Part shown: piece by piece, positions 45,607 to 55,125 of the stretch | Layout of the letters: each line of letters begins with the position of its first letter | How positions within the stretch are numbered: position 1 is the stretch's first letter | Source: Cupriavidus necator | GTDB lineage: Bacteria > Pseudomonadota > Gammaproteobacteria > Burkholderiales > Burkholderiaceae | DNA: 64,000 nucleotides | Assembly: GCF_013141915.1 (NCBI RefSeq) | Contig: NZ_SROX01000006.1 | Location: 272,346 to 336,345, forward strand | Direction of reading: 5' to 3' | Position numbers and translations under genes: made by a program | Notes under the pieces: model-generated | Database searches by the model: none | Seen by the model: only the letters and a program-made list of their open reading frames with translations | What the model was told of the DNA's origin: nothing

Positions 45607-46792
45607 GGCTTGTCTCCGTCCCATCCACGCCGAGAAGTTTCTTCCACTCTGGATGCCATCCTATCCGTGGCTCGTTGGCAATCGAATGGAAGCTACCTCT
45701 TACGAAGTATCGCGGTAGTGGCAGCGCTTGCAGTTCGACCTCCTCTCGCAGACATCGGAACAGAACTTCGACACCGCGTTTGATAGCGGTCTTTGCGGAC
45801 GAGCCATACTCGACTTCTTGGCGATTGATATTCCAGCGTTCGACCAGCTCGTTCTCGTACTTGCTGAAGCTTTGCTTGTTCAAGTAGCCTGCAGCGCTCA
45901 ATTCGGTCCTCTGCGCGGAAGCGCGAAGCTGGTCGCTGATATGGCTTCCGATATCGTCGGGGTTCAGCTTGAGCAAGGCGAGTTGTCGAACATAGGTGCG
46001 GCCGGTGAACTCGGCCGCAATTTGCTCTTGCGTAACAACAACTTCATACTCCGGGAAAGCCTTCAGATTTCCGGTCACACGCCTCGTTACTGTCAACCGC
46101 CTCTTTCGGAACTCTCGGTAGGCGATTCGCGCTGGTATGCCGCCTTTGATGCAGGTCATGAGTTGTTTGTTGACCCAGCCCAGGAGGCTCTCCGTGATTT
46201 CGTCCACATGCTCATCGGCTTCACTACGCGCAATTTCGCCAAGCACCTCGTCTATCGGAGATGAGGGAGATTTCTCTAAGGTGAAAGCCGTGACGATGTG
46301 CGCGATAGCGCTATCGCTGTGGTCAAAGAGTCTATTTACTTGGGTTCTTAACGTCGCGCCGATGCCATCAGAACCCGCCGCATCGACCGAGCACATCTGC
46401 TCCCGTAGTCTTCGAACGAGCAACTGTGCATCTGGATAGCTTGTGCAGTCGCTCAGTTGCTGAGCGATGTCGCCATCGTATGGTTGCGCAACATATAAGA
46501 TATATGAGCACGACGCCGGGAGAGACCCGTCTCGCCGGGCATCGGCCCAATTCGCGAAAGTTTTCCACAAGGACGGAGAACTGTCCGCAATAGGGTTGTG
46601 TGCCAGTCCACTCTTATCTTCTTCTGCGACGCTTTTTTTGTCTCGCTCAACCGTAATGTCCCCCAATACTTCAAAAGCTACTACGTCGTCGCCTTGCGCT
46701 CTGAGCAAGTGCCATAGCACACGTACCACTTGGACGAGATAACCATACGCCTGCCCAGGCGCGGTCGCCTTCTTCTTTTTTCCTTTGGCCAT
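45596..46792 (-). CDS. lmuA: LmuA-like effector with a probable N-terminal nuclease domain
   Basis: The 398-residue protein begins with a lysine-rich stretch and then YGYLVQVVRVLWHLL. Its AFEVLGDITVERDKKSVAEEDKSG holds E41, D45 and E58-x-K60, the order of a PD-(D/E)xK nuclease as in DUF4297/Cap4-type effectors. The LWKTFANWADARR block also recalls that family. The C-terminal half (FHSIANEPRIGWHPEWKKLL at its end) would bind the ATPase complex. It is the first gene of the operon. It is expected to cut DNA when triggered, causing cell arrest or killing phage DNA. Domain naming is by motif and place. Confidence 0.75.
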   Translation of the reverse strand: MAKGKKKKATAPGQAYGYLVQVVRVLWHLLRAQGDDVVAFEVLGDITVERDKKSVAEEDKSGLAHNPIADSSPSLWKTFANWADARRDGSLPASCSYILYVAQPYDGDIAQQLSDCTSYPDAQLLVRRLREQMCSVDAAGSDGIGATLRTQVNRLFDHSDSAIAHIVTAFTLEKSPSSPIDEVLGEIARSEADEHVDEITESLLGWVNKQLMTCIKGGIPARIAYREFRKRRLTVTRRVTGNLKAFPEYEVVVTQEQIAAEFTGRTYVRQLALLKLNPDDIGSHISDQLRASAQRTELSAAGYLNKQSFSKYENELVERWNINRQEVEYGSSAKTAIKRGVEVLFRCLREEVELQALPLPRYFVRGSFHSIANEPRIGWHPEWKKLLGVDGTETSHAA

Positions 46793-47151
46793 GCTGGTTG
46801 CGGTTTCGCTGATGCCACATGCGGCTGTCGTTTAATACGACGCACCACCCCGAGTCCGATACCCCACTGTCGGAGGGGAAATGTAGTTATTAGCAATCAT
46901 GGCCAAACTTTGACAATTGCGACAGTTCAGAAGGAGCATCTGCGTTGATGCGGTGCGACTGTCAGGGTTCGACCTCGGCGGTATCCAAGCATTGAAGTCA
47001 GATGGCTTCGGAAGAGTCCCCCGACACAAGAGAACCTAGAGTTCGTGTTCGAAGTGATGAAGAAAGCCGTCTATTCAGAATAACGCCTGGGCTAGCCGAT
47101 GTGAAACATGGTCCCCCGCGCAATGGGTCCAATAAGGCGAATCGCGTTGCC
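46793..47151. other. Intergenic region between the defence operon and a LysR gene
   Basis: About 360 bases. It must hold the promoter of the Lamassu-type operon. A plus-strand frame ending in LEFVFEVMKKAVYSE near 47076 reads like the C-terminal end of a lost gene but has no recognisable upstream part. No boundary repeat was found. Confidence 0.3.
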
Positions 47152-48054
47152 CTAGACGAAGCAGCGCGGCGCCTGGAAGTCGATGACGCCGCGGATAATC
47201 TCTCGCATCGCCAGAATCAGTGGCCGCGTGTCGTCGCGGCGCCATTGCACAGCGTAGTGGAGCGGTTCCAACGCGTCGCTGTCCGGCAGGATGCGCAGTG
47301 CACCGCGTTCGACGAGTGCATCAGCCCATAGCCTGGGCACAAAGCCGAAACCGAGCCCTTCAACAACCATGCCGACAACAGCTCCCCAGCTGTTGCACAT
47401 CAGACGCCGGCCGACCATCAGCCCCCGGAGCGCCAGCCATTGGTCAAGCACTCGCGTTCCACCGGCACCGACAGGGAGTGTCAGCAACGTCTGCTCGGTC
47501 ATGAGCAACCGCGGGTCGTCGGTGCCCGCCAGCTCGAGGAACGACTGGCTCGCCACCCACGCGAAATCTACCTGGCCAATTCTCTCGGCCGCCAAACTGC
47601 TGCGCGTGGACGGTCCGGCAAGGACGCCGATGTCCAGCTCCCCATCATGCAAGCGCTGCTCCAGGACCTGACCGATATCGACATGAGGCTCCAGCAGCAG
47701 GCCGGGATGGCGTGACGACACTTCGCGTACTAGCTTCGGCAGCCAGGTCAGCCCACTGAGTTCTCCCAGTCCGATACGGCATCGTCCAATCAGACCATGA
47801 CGTTGCCCGGCCGATTGCCGCAGTTCCGCAGCGGCATGCAGCATCGCGTGAATCTGGGGCAGCATCTGCTCGCCCTGAGCCGTCAGCTCGGCGCTCCTCC
47901 CACTGCGGTCAAACAACGCAACGCCGAGCGATGCTTCCAGTTCGGCAATCCGTTTGGACAGCGACGACACGGACAGGTGGACGCGCTCCGCCGCCACTGT
48001 GAAGTTGACGCAGGTTGCCGCCCAATAGAATGCCTCGAGTTGCTTGAGAGTCAT
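47152..48054 (-). CDS. LysR-family transcriptional regulator
   Basis: A 300-residue LysR protein (MTLKQLEAFYWAATCVNFTVAAERVHLSVSSLSKRIAELE as the winged helix, then a binding domain with CRIGLGELSGLTWL). It is divergent from the FMN-dependent dehydrogenase operon with about 120 bases between the two starts, so it should regulate that operon. The effector is probably a hydroxyacid or its product. The base composition is nearer to the chromosome than that of the transposition genes. Confidence 0.9.
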   Translation of the reverse strand: MTLKQLEAFYWAATCVNFTVAAERVHLSVSSLSKRIAELEASLGVALFDRSGRSAELTAQGEQMLPQIHAMLHAAAELRQSAGQRHGLIGRCRIGLGELSGLTWLPKLVREVSSRHPGLLLEPHVDIGQVLEQRLHDGELDIGVLAGPSTRSSLAAERIGQVDFAWVASQSFLELAGTDDPRLLMTEQTLLTLPVGAGGTRVLDQWLALRGLMVGRRLMCNSWGAVVGMVVEGLGFGFVPRLWADALVERGALRILPDSDALEPLHYAVQWRRDDTRPLILAMREIIRGVIDFQAPRCFV

Positions 48055-48176
48055 GTCGCGCCCAATCGGTCAATGACCGATGTTTTCCAAAAAGCGAAAT
48101 TATATCTTCGTTATTTTTCGCTTTTGTCGGCGCGTGCGGGTTGCTAGATTTGCTCCACCCTCTGGCCATTACTCCT

Positions 48177-49442
48177 ATGTCAGCCGCTCCTATCGACGAC
48201 ACCGCCCAGACCGCTGCACTTCAATCCGGTGATAGGAAGACGGCGAAAGCGCCCGTTACGGCACAAGACGAAAGGCAGGCGTCTTGGCTCAAACAGCGCG
48301 TGCTGTCGCTGAAGGACTTCGAGCCGCTGGCGCGCAAACGGCTGCCAAAGTCGCTCTATGCCTATGTGAGCGGTGCAGTGGAGGACAACATCACCCTGGC
48401 GCAGAACCGACAGTCGTTTGAAGACCTGGCACTGCGACCCCGGGTGCTGGTTGGCGTCTCGTCGCGCGACCTGAGCTTCAGCCTGTTCGGCCGCCAGTAC
48501 GCTGCGCCATTTGGCTTGGCACCGATGGGCATTTCCGCCCTGTTCGCATACCGCGGAGATGTCGTGATGGCACAGGCAGCCAGCCAGGCGTCCGTACCGG
48601 CCATCATGAGCGGCTCGTCCCTTATTCGCCTTGAAGAAGTCATGGAGGCGGCCCCCGGCACCTGGTTCCAGGCCTACCTTCCGGGAAACATGAGCCAAAT
48701 CGAGGGGCTGCTGGCGCGCGTCGAAGCGGCCAAGGTCGAGACGCTCGTCATCACCGTGGACACGCCGGTTGCCGGCAACCGCGAGAACAACGTGCGCGCT
48801 GGATTTTCCACACCCTTGCGGCCAAGTGTCGCCCTTGCCTGGCAAGGCATCACACATCCCCGCTGGCTGCTTGGCACCTTCACTCGGACCCTGGTACGCC
48901 ACGGCGTGCCGCACTTCGAGAACGCCTACGCCCACCGTGGCACCCCCATCATCTCGCGAGATGTGGAGCGCGATTTCTCAGACCGCGCGCACTTCACTTG
49001 GGGCCACTTGGCCACCATCCGTCGCCGGTGGAAGGGACAGCTCGTCGTCAAGGGCATCCTTACTGCGGAGGACGCGCGCCTGGCGCATCAACATGGCGTC
49101 GACGGCATCGTCGTCTCTAACCACGGTGGCCGTCAGCTGGATGGCGTCATTGCAGCAATGCGGGCCTTGCCCGAGGTCGTTGAGGCGGTCCCGCAACTGC
49201 CCGTGATGCTCGACAGCGGCGTACGCCGCGGCACAGACGTCATCAAGGCGCTGGCCTTGGGTGCCCGCTGCGTCTTCATCGGCCGGCCGTTCGCCTACGC
49301 AGCAGCCGTGGGCTCCCGCCAAGGCGTCGCACACGGCATCAACCTGATGCAAGCCGAAATTTCTCGAGACCTGGCCATGCTGGGCATCACCCGCGCAACA
49401 GATGTGGATGCGCAGTGTATTTACCACCCAGCTCCGCATTGA
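48177..49442 (+). CDS. FMN-dependent alpha-hydroxyacid dehydrogenase/oxidase
   Basis: A 421-residue member of the lactate dehydrogenase/glycolate oxidase family. It has the FMN region GLAPMGISALFAYRGDVVMAQAASQ and the active-site signature VVSNHGGRQLDG with the catalytic histidine. The enzyme oxidises a 2-hydroxyacid to the 2-oxoacid. I use the ATG at 48177; a TTG at 48141 is possible. The N-terminal 35 residues are an extra, low-complexity stretch. It leads an operon that handles hydroxy- and oxoacids. Confidence 0.88.
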   Translation: MSAAPIDDTAQTAALQSGDRKTAKAPVTAQDERQASWLKQRVLSLKDFEPLARKRLPKSLYAYVSGAVEDNITLAQNRQSFEDLALRPRVLVGVSSRDLSFSLFGRQYAAPFGLAPMGISALFAYRGDVVMAQAASQASVPAIMSGSSLIRLEEVMEAAPGTWFQAYLPGNMSQIEGLLARVEAAKVETLVITVDTPVAGNRENNVRAGFSTPLRPSVALAWQGITHPRWLLGTFTRTLVRHGVPHFENAYAHRGTPIISRDVERDFSDRAHFTWGHLATIRRRWKGQLVVKGILTAEDARLAHQHGVDGIVVSNHGGRQLDGVIAAMRALPEVVEAVPQLPVMLDSGVRRGTDVIKALALGARCVFIGRPFAYAAAVGSRQGVAHGINLMQAEISRDLAMLGITRATDVDAQCIYHPAPH

Positions 49443-49500
49443 GTACCAACCTTCACCGCATCCCAACAGAACCCTCACGGTCGATACAGGAGACAAAACA

Positions 49501-50178
49501 ATGACCTCACCGCACGGCTTTCGCATTCATCCGCGTCCCGCGCACCTCGTCAGCACGTCGCTGATGGAGCGGTATCGCAAGTTCCCGGTCGCCAATGTCA
49601 GCGATGCCATGAGCCGCACGACCGGAACCAGTCAGCTGCGGGCATTCCATCGTCGAGAGGGCAACCTGGTCGGACGGGCACTGACTGTACGCACGCGTCC
49701 CGGTGACAATCTCATGGTTCACAAGGCCATCGACCTCTCCGGGCCCGGTGATGTCATCGTGGTCGACGCCGGCGGCATCGGACCCAATGCCATCATCGGA
49801 GAAATCATGCTGGCACTCGCCATTGCGCGCGGCGCCGCCGGCTTCGTCATCGACGGCCTGATTCGCGACAGCGACACGATTGGCAAGGAGTCCCTGCCTG
49901 TCTACGCCCGGGGTGTTTCGCACCGTGGCCCATACAAGGATGGCCCGGGAGAACTGCACGTGCCGGTCTCCATCGACGGCATGGTGGTTCGGCCCGGCGA
50001 CCTGATTATTGGCGATGGTGATGGCCTGCTGGTCGTTCCCGCCGAGGAAGCTGAAGCGATTGCGGTCCGCGTGGAAGACGTGCAGCGCATGGAAGCCGGC
50101 GTTCTGGAATCGATTGCACAAGGTCGTGCGGACCGTACCTGGGTGGACCGCTCGCTGACCGACAAGGGGGTACTGTGA
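49501..50178 (+). CDS. RraA-family aldolase/decarboxylase (HMG/CHA aldolase type)
   Basis: A 225-residue protein with the RraA fold. NVSDAMSR near the start, the GGIGPNAIIGEIMLALA block and GFVIDGLIRDSDTI, where Arg and Asp bind substrate and metal, mark the family of 4-hydroxy-4-methyl-2-oxoglutarate/4-carboxy-4-hydroxy-2-oxoadipate aldolases. These cleave to pyruvate or decarboxylate oxaloacetate. It is 58 bases after the dehydrogenase, with GGAGA before the ATG, and overlaps the next gene by four bases (GTGA). Confidence 0.88.
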   Translation: MTSPHGFRIHPRPAHLVSTSLMERYRKFPVANVSDAMSRTTGTSQLRAFHRREGNLVGRALTVRTRPGDNLMVHKAIDLSGPGDVIVVDAGGIGPNAIIGEIMLALAIARGAAGFVIDGLIRDSDTIGKESLPVYARGVSHRGPYKDGPGELHVPVSIDGMVVRPGDLIIGDGDGLLVVPAEEAEAIAVRVEDVQRMEAGVLESIAQGRADRTWVDRSLTDKGVL

Positions 50179-51233
50179 GCCTGGCCCTTCCCGCGAAGCG
50201 CCAGGTCGTCCGATTCGACTACTGGCTGGACTCCGCTTTCAACCGCATTGTGGGCGAAGCATCGGATGTCGCCTTACACACATGCCAGCGCGAAGGTGCA
50301 GACGAGGAAGCATGGGCGCGCCTCTCCGAAGCCCACGTGTATCAGATTACGGCAGCCAAGGACGAACTGCCCCGACGCTGGTTCGTGACGGCAGAGTTGC
50401 TCGCGCGTTGCCCGAATCTTCTCGCCGTATCATCGAGCGGCTCCGGTTGCGACACGATTGATATCGATGCCTGCACGGCCGCGAGCGTGGCCGTGATGAA
50501 CCAGGCCGGCGGGAACGCCGATTCCGTGGCGGAAATGGCGGTCGGACTGATGCTCTCTGTGATGCGACGCATTCCTGAGTCAGACCGCCGCATGAAGAAA
50601 CATACCACCGGAAGCCGCGAAGACCTGATGGGCCACGAACTCCGTGGACGCACTCTGGGCGTGGTAGGCGTAGGGCATGCCGGCAGCCGAGCTGCTGCGC
50701 TGGGGTGCGCCTTCGGTATGCGCGTGATGGGCTATGACCCGTATCTCAATAGCGCAGAGATGGCAAAGCGCGGCGCCGAACACGTCTCGTTCGACGAATT
50801 GCTGCGCACGTCCGATATCGTATCGCTGCACTGCCCGCGCGATGCCAGCACGCTTGGGATGATGAACGCCGCGGCCTTCTCGGCCATGCGTCCTGGCAGC
50901 ATCTTCGTCAGCACTGCACGAGGCGGTATCCACGATGAGGCAGCCCTGTACGAGGCGTTGACGAGCGGACACCTTGCTGGGGCCGGCCTGGACGTCTGGG
51001 ACCAGGAGCCGCCGCCGCCAGGCCATCCGCTTCTGACGCTCGACAACGTCGTCGCGACGTTCCATACAGCTGGCGTGACGCATGACGCCCGTCGCAGGAA
51101 CGCAACGCTCGCCGCAACACAAATCCTGGAATTCCTCTCTACGGGAAAGAAGCCCGAACGCCTGGTGAACCCCGAGGTCTGGCCCAGAATGCGCCAACGG
51201 ATGGAGGCAACCTTGCGCGTAGCCACGATTTGA
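50175..51233 (+). CDS. D-2-hydroxyacid dehydrogenase (NAD-binding)
   Basis: A 352-residue dehydrogenase with the Rossmann motif GVVGVGHAGSRAA and the catalytic Arg, Glu and His in FVSTARGG, DVWDQEPPP and ATFHTAGV. The start is GTG, overlapping the previous stop by four bases, so it is translationally coupled to the RraA-like gene. It would interconvert a 2-oxoacid and the D-hydroxyacid using NAD(P)H. Together with the FMN enzyme, which oxidises, the operon can epimerise or channel a hydroxyacid. Confidence 0.88.
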   Translation: MSLALPAKRQVVRFDYWLDSAFNRIVGEASDVALHTCQREGADEEAWARLSEAHVYQITAAKDELPRRWFVTAELLARCPNLLAVSSSGSGCDTIDIDACTAASVAVMNQAGGNADSVAEMAVGLMLSVMRRIPESDRRMKKHTTGSREDLMGHELRGRTLGVVGVGHAGSRAAALGCAFGMRVMGYDPYLNSAEMAKRGAEHVSFDELLRTSDIVSLHCPRDASTLGMMNAAAFSAMRPGSIFVSTARGGIHDEAALYEALTSGHLAGAGLDVWDQEPPPPGHPLLTLDNVVATFHTAGVTHDARRRNATLAATQILEFLSTGKKPERLVNPEVWPRMRQRMEATLRVATI

Positions 51234-51300
51234 AAACGCACGCACGTAGTCATCACAACAATACGCCGGCAACATAAGGGGTCGGTGAGGAGACAAAACC

Positions 51301-52308
51301 ATGCACAGCAATCCCGACTTCCGTCGTCGGCGTATATCCCTTTGCCTTGCCGCATGTTCGCTCGTCGGTATGGTTGGCGCTCTGGCACCAGCCTCAGCCC
51401 AGGCGCAAGCCGCGGCTTGGCCGAATCGACCCATCGAGATGATTGTAGCGTACGCACCGGGCGGCGGCACCGACCTGGTTGCCCGGCTGCTCGCACGCCA
51501 TCTGGAAAAGGAACTGGGCACCACCATCGTCGTGCAGAACAAGCCCGGTGCCGGGGGCGCCATTGGTTTCGCCGAGCTGGCACGCGCCACGCCGGACGGC
51601 TACACCATCGGCTTCATCAACACACCGAACCTGCTGACGATTCCGATTGAACGCAAGACGACGTTCACCTGGAGGAGCTACGACCTCATCGGCAACCTGG
51701 TGGACGACCCGGGTGCATTCACCGTCAACCAATCCAGCAGCATCGATTCCCTGGCTACGCTCGTGAAGTACGCCAAGGCAAACCCGGGCGCCGTCACCGT
51801 CGGCACCACGGGTGTTGGCTCGGACGACCATCTTGCGATGCTGCTGTTCGAGAAGGCAGCAGGCGTAAAGATGACCCACGTGGGCTACAAGGGCGCGGGC
51901 GAAGTCCGTGGCGCGCTGGCTGGTCAACAGATTACGATTGGCGCCATCAACGTCGGCGAAGCCCTGGCCTACCAGAAGGGCGGCACGCCGCTTAAGTTCC
52001 TGGGACAGATGGGCCTGTCGCGCGCGGTACTGGCGCCCAACGTCTCGACGTTCCGCGAGCAGGGCTACAACATCGAGCTCGCATCCTTGCGGGGCCTAGC
52101 CGCGCCCAAGGGCCTACCGGAGCCAATCAAGAAGAAGCTTGTCGATGCGATGGCCAAGGTGGCTGCGGACCCGCAGTTTAAGCAGCAAGCTGACGCCATG
52201 TTTGCGCCGCTGCGCTACCTGGCCCCACCCGCCTACGCCGCCGAACTCGAACGCGCCGAAGCAGGCTTCCGCCAACTGTGGAAGGAGATGCCATGGCAAG
52301 AAAAGTGA
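51301..52308 (+). CDS. Bug/TctC-family periplasmic solute-binding protein
   Basis: A 335-residue receptor with a twin-arginine-containing signal region (DFRRRRISLCLAACSLVGMVGALAPASAQAQA), so export could be by Tat or Sec. The mature part has WPNRPIEMIVAYAPGGGTDLVARLLA and NKPGAGGAIGFAELARA, the Bug hallmarks. It is the first of two receptor genes in this operon; its stop overlaps the second. The ligand should be the hydroxyacid of the operon. Confidence 0.92.
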   Translation: MHSNPDFRRRRISLCLAACSLVGMVGALAPASAQAQAAAWPNRPIEMIVAYAPGGGTDLVARLLARHLEKELGTTIVVQNKPGAGGAIGFAELARATPDGYTIGFINTPNLLTIPIERKTTFTWRSYDLIGNLVDDPGAFTVNQSSSIDSLATLVKYAKANPGAVTVGTTGVGSDDHLAMLLFEKAAGVKMTHVGYKGAGEVRGALAGQQITIGAINVGEALAYQKGGTPLKFLGQMGLSRAVLAPNVSTFREQGYNIELASLRGLAAPKGLPEPIKKKLVDAMAKVAADPQFKQQADAMFAPLRYLAPPAYAAELERAEAGFRQLWKEMPWQEK

Positions 52309-53273
52309 GCCGGCTTCTCCGTATTGCGACCGGCACCGCAGCGCTGGTATGCTCGACGCTGCTGTCGGCGCAGACGGCGTTGCCACCGGGTGCAATCACC
52401 ATGGTTGTCGGCTGGCCTGCTGGAGGCCCTTCCGACTCCGTTGCGCGTCTGGTATCTGCGCAGATGTCCAAGACGCTGGGCCAGTCCATCGTTATCGACA
52501 ACCGCGCAGGGGCAGGCGGCAATATCGGCTCGGACATCGCCGCCCGCGCCAAGCCCGACGGCAGCACCATCATGCTGGCCACCGCGACTTCGCACGGGCT
52601 GAACTCTGCTCTCTACAGCCGGCTCAACTACGACCCGATAAAGGACTTTGCGCCAATTGGCCTCATTACCACCTCGCCGGGCGTGATGCTCGTCCCCCAG
52701 GATTCGCCCTACCGTTCGGTAGCCGAGCTGGTTGCCAAGGCACGTGCTCAGCCTGGTCAGCTGAACTACGGTTCCGGAGGCGTCGGTTCGAGCCAGCATC
52801 TCGCAGGCGCAGTGTTCAGGAAGCTCGCGAACGTGGATGTGGCACACATTCCGTTTAAAGGAACTGCTCCCGCCATGACCGACCTCATGGCCGGCCGGGT
52901 CGACTTCATCATCACAACGGGTGCCCTGCCCTTTATCCGGTCCGGGAAGGTTCGTGCACTTGCTATCGCCGCGCATCAGCGTCTGCCTGCGTTGCCAGAC
53001 GTGCCGACGTTCGAGGAGGCCGGCGTGAAAGGGTTTTATACCGATTCCTGGTATGGACTCGTGGCGCCCGCAAACACGCCGCGCCCGGCACTTGAGAAGT
53101 TGAACACTGCGCTGAACCAGGCGTTGCGAGACCCCGAGCTGCAAAAGCAGTTCTCGGAACAAGGTTCACTGCTGGTCAAGCCGATGGGGGTGGATGAGTA
53201 CTGGACGTTCGTGAAGAAGCAGATGCCTACAGCTGCCGAACAAGTCCGCATCTCCGGAGCGAAGGCGGACTAA
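52293..53273 (+). CDS. Second Bug/TctC-family periplasmic solute-binding protein
   Basis: A 326-residue receptor with signal peptide (MARKVSRLLRIATGTAALVCS...). It carries ITMVVGWPAGGPSDSVARLV and NRAGAGGNIGSDIAARAKPDG. The ATG at 52293 follows AAGGAG and overlaps the first receptor gene by 16 bases. Two receptors in a row suggest two ligands or isomers. The sequence is only distantly similar to its neighbour, so they are not a recent duplication. Confidence 0.92.
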   Translation: MARKVSRLLRIATGTAALVCSTLLSAQTALPPGAITMVVGWPAGGPSDSVARLVSAQMSKTLGQSIVIDNRAGAGGNIGSDIAARAKPDGSTIMLATATSHGLNSALYSRLNYDPIKDFAPIGLITTSPGVMLVPQDSPYRSVAELVAKARAQPGQLNYGSGGVGSSQHLAGAVFRKLANVDVAHIPFKGTAPAMTDLMAGRVDFIITTGALPFIRSGKVRALAIAAHQRLPALPDVPTFEEAGVKGFYTDSWYGLVAPANTPRPALEKLNTALNQALRDPELQKQFSEQGSLLVKPMGVDEYWTFVKKQMPTAAEQVRISGAKAD

Positions 53274-53404
53274 AGACGTCGCAGGCTTTGCGTTGGGCAC
53301 TGCATGACCCTGCGGTCGGGCAGCCAGGCCGGAGAGCTGTCACTCAGGTGCACGAGATTTGTAGCCGCATCTGCGACAGGTGAGCACAACATGAGCCCCG
53401 CCTA

Positions 53405-53780
53405 CTAGGACCAATCTTCGTGCGGCTCACCTAGCAACTTGTCGCAATCAAAGAGGCGGTCGCCTTTCATATGGACCCGCCAGCATATCGCCCTCAGCTC
53501 GCTCTCCGGCACTCCATCTAGCCGAAAACTGCAGTAGAGGTGTCGCTGGCGGTATGTCATCTTCGCACGCGACAAACCGGCTTCAAGAGCCAGCAAGGAG
53601 TGGACTAGAACATTGTCTACGCCTCGAGATATCACCCCGGACATCTCGCTCCAACCCTAGCCGCCCCAGTTCTGCAGTGTCACGCCACGCGCTCTCATAG
53701 TCCAACTCGAGCTCGATGTTGCGCCTAGCCTGGAGAATGCGAGTCGCTTCAGACCTGGAGCGAGCAGTTACACGTGGCAT
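53405..53780 (-). pseudogene. Frameshifted copy of the small repeated gene family
   Basis: Two overlapping minus-strand frames join into one protein like that encoded at 55798-56172. The first part (LQARRNIELELDYESAWRDTAELGRLG) matches VELDYESGWQDATELRRLG there. The second part (LLALEAGLSRAKMTYRQRHLYCSF) matches ALAAGLRRPKLTFRQRNLYCQF. The frame changes at about 53630. The C-terminal 40 residues have diverged. It is probably a dead copy. Confidence 0.65.
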
Positions 53781-53800
53781 GCAAGTTTCTCGGTACTAAC

Positions 53801-54706
53801 CTACTCGACCTTTGCGCCGGATTCTTTGATAACACGGGCCCAGCGGACAGACTCACTCTTCATATACTGCGTGTACTGCTGAGGCGTTCCACCAAGGATT
53901 TCTGAGCCTTGGTCTTGAAGCTTTTTACGAACGGCTTTGTCCTGCAGCGTTCGCTCGGTAGCTTCGCGCAGTCGAGAAACGACTGCATCTGGCGTCCCCT
54001 TCGGAACGAGAATGCCTTGCCAAGCACCCATCACGAGCGAATCCAACCCGGTTGCTTCCTTGATAGTCGGCACATCGCCGAGGATTGGCGTGCGCTTATT
54101 GCTTGTAATCGCCAAAGGCTTCAGCTTGCCGGCCTTGATGTGCGGAGTGGCTTCATTTAGCGGAAGAACATGAACTGCGTGGCCCCAGAAATCAGGTCCG
54201 TAATTGCGGGAGCACTCCCCTTGTAAGCAACGTGCGTAACCTGAATGCCCATTTCCTTTGCGAACAATGCGCCCCCCAGATGAAGCAAAGCACCGGAGCC
54301 CGACGACGCATAGTTCAACTTACCTGGATTCGCCTTGGCGTACGACACGAGGTCCTTCACGTTACTGACGGGGAGGTTCGGTGTTGTCACCAGGACCAGC
54401 GGGATGTTTGCCGTCAGGCTAATCGGCACGAAATCGGTGAACGCGTCGAACTGCACGTTCGGATACAGCGACGGCGCGAGCACGATTGCCGAGGTGCTGT
54501 AGAAGATTGTGTAGCCATCAGGCGTGGCGCGTTTCGCTTCAGTGGCGGCAATATTGCCACCAGCACCGGGCTTATTGTCCGGAACAATGGACCCAGACAG
54601 TTGCGAGGCCAAGCCTTGCGCCACGATGCGTGCGTTGATATCGGCAGAACCGCCTGGAGGGAACCCTTGGCGGCGCGGATTAGACGCCTGGGTTGGCACT
54701 TGCAGG
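53801..54706 (-). pseudogene. Broken Bug/TctC receptor gene
   Basis: Two frames (54157-54706 and 53801-54115 and onward) together cover the mature part of a Bug receptor: GFPPGGSADINARIVAQGLA, NKPGAGGNIAATEAKRATPDG, VTHVAYKGSAPAITDLISG, then LAITSNKRTPILGDVPTIKEA. A frameshift near 54140-54180 breaks it, and the signal peptide and first strand are gone at about 54706, where a fragment of another gene begins on the other strand. It is not functional. Confidence 0.75.
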
Positions 54707-55125
54707 TTCACATGCTTCCGGAATTGTTCCTCAACGAGGTCGATTTGCTATTGACCTTGGACATTGACGTGGTCGTTGACCACTTTGCTCGCGTTTACAG
54801 CGATACGGTACTAGCACCTCTGGTATCCAGAGCCGTTCACAGATTGCTAGCCAGTGGGCGCGCATGGCTCAAGCTGTCTGGCGCATACATGGCCGTACCA
54901 AATGGCAACCATGACTTGGGGCGGCTAGGCGATTTTGTGTCGTCCGTCAAAGAAAAATTCTCTTCCCAGTTGGTATGGGGAACGGACTGGCCACATGCGA
55001 CTGAGCCCGAGAAGCCCAACGACGCGACCTTGACAAATCTCTTGGCCACCTGGTTCCACGAAAAGACTGTCCGCGACCAGATTCTTGTGAGCAATCCAAA
55101 CCGACTCTATGACTTTAGCGAATAG
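54707..55125 (+). pseudogene. C-terminal fragment of an amidohydrolase-2 (LigI-like) gene
   Basis: The fragment encodes VVVDHFARV..., a middle stretch GRAWLKLSGAYMA, then LVWGTDWPHATEPEKPNDATLTNLLATWFHEK and ILVSNPNRLYDFSE. These are the last 140 residues of a metal-dependent amidohydrolase such as 2-pyrone-4,6-dicarboxylate hydrolase. The N-terminal half is missing; the open frame continues upstream only through antisense of the broken Bug gene. It fits with the RraA and hydroxyacid genes as a remnant of the same catabolic set. Confidence 0.7.

Noticed and set aside
47002..47331. A plus-strand frame overlapping the end of the LysR gene
   Set aside because: Most of it is antisense to LysR, and the unique part has no recognisable domain or ribosome site.
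54232..55125. A single 297-codon plus-strand frame
   Set aside because: Its first half is antisense to the broken Bug receptor; only the last 140 residues match an amidohydrolase, so it is not one gene.
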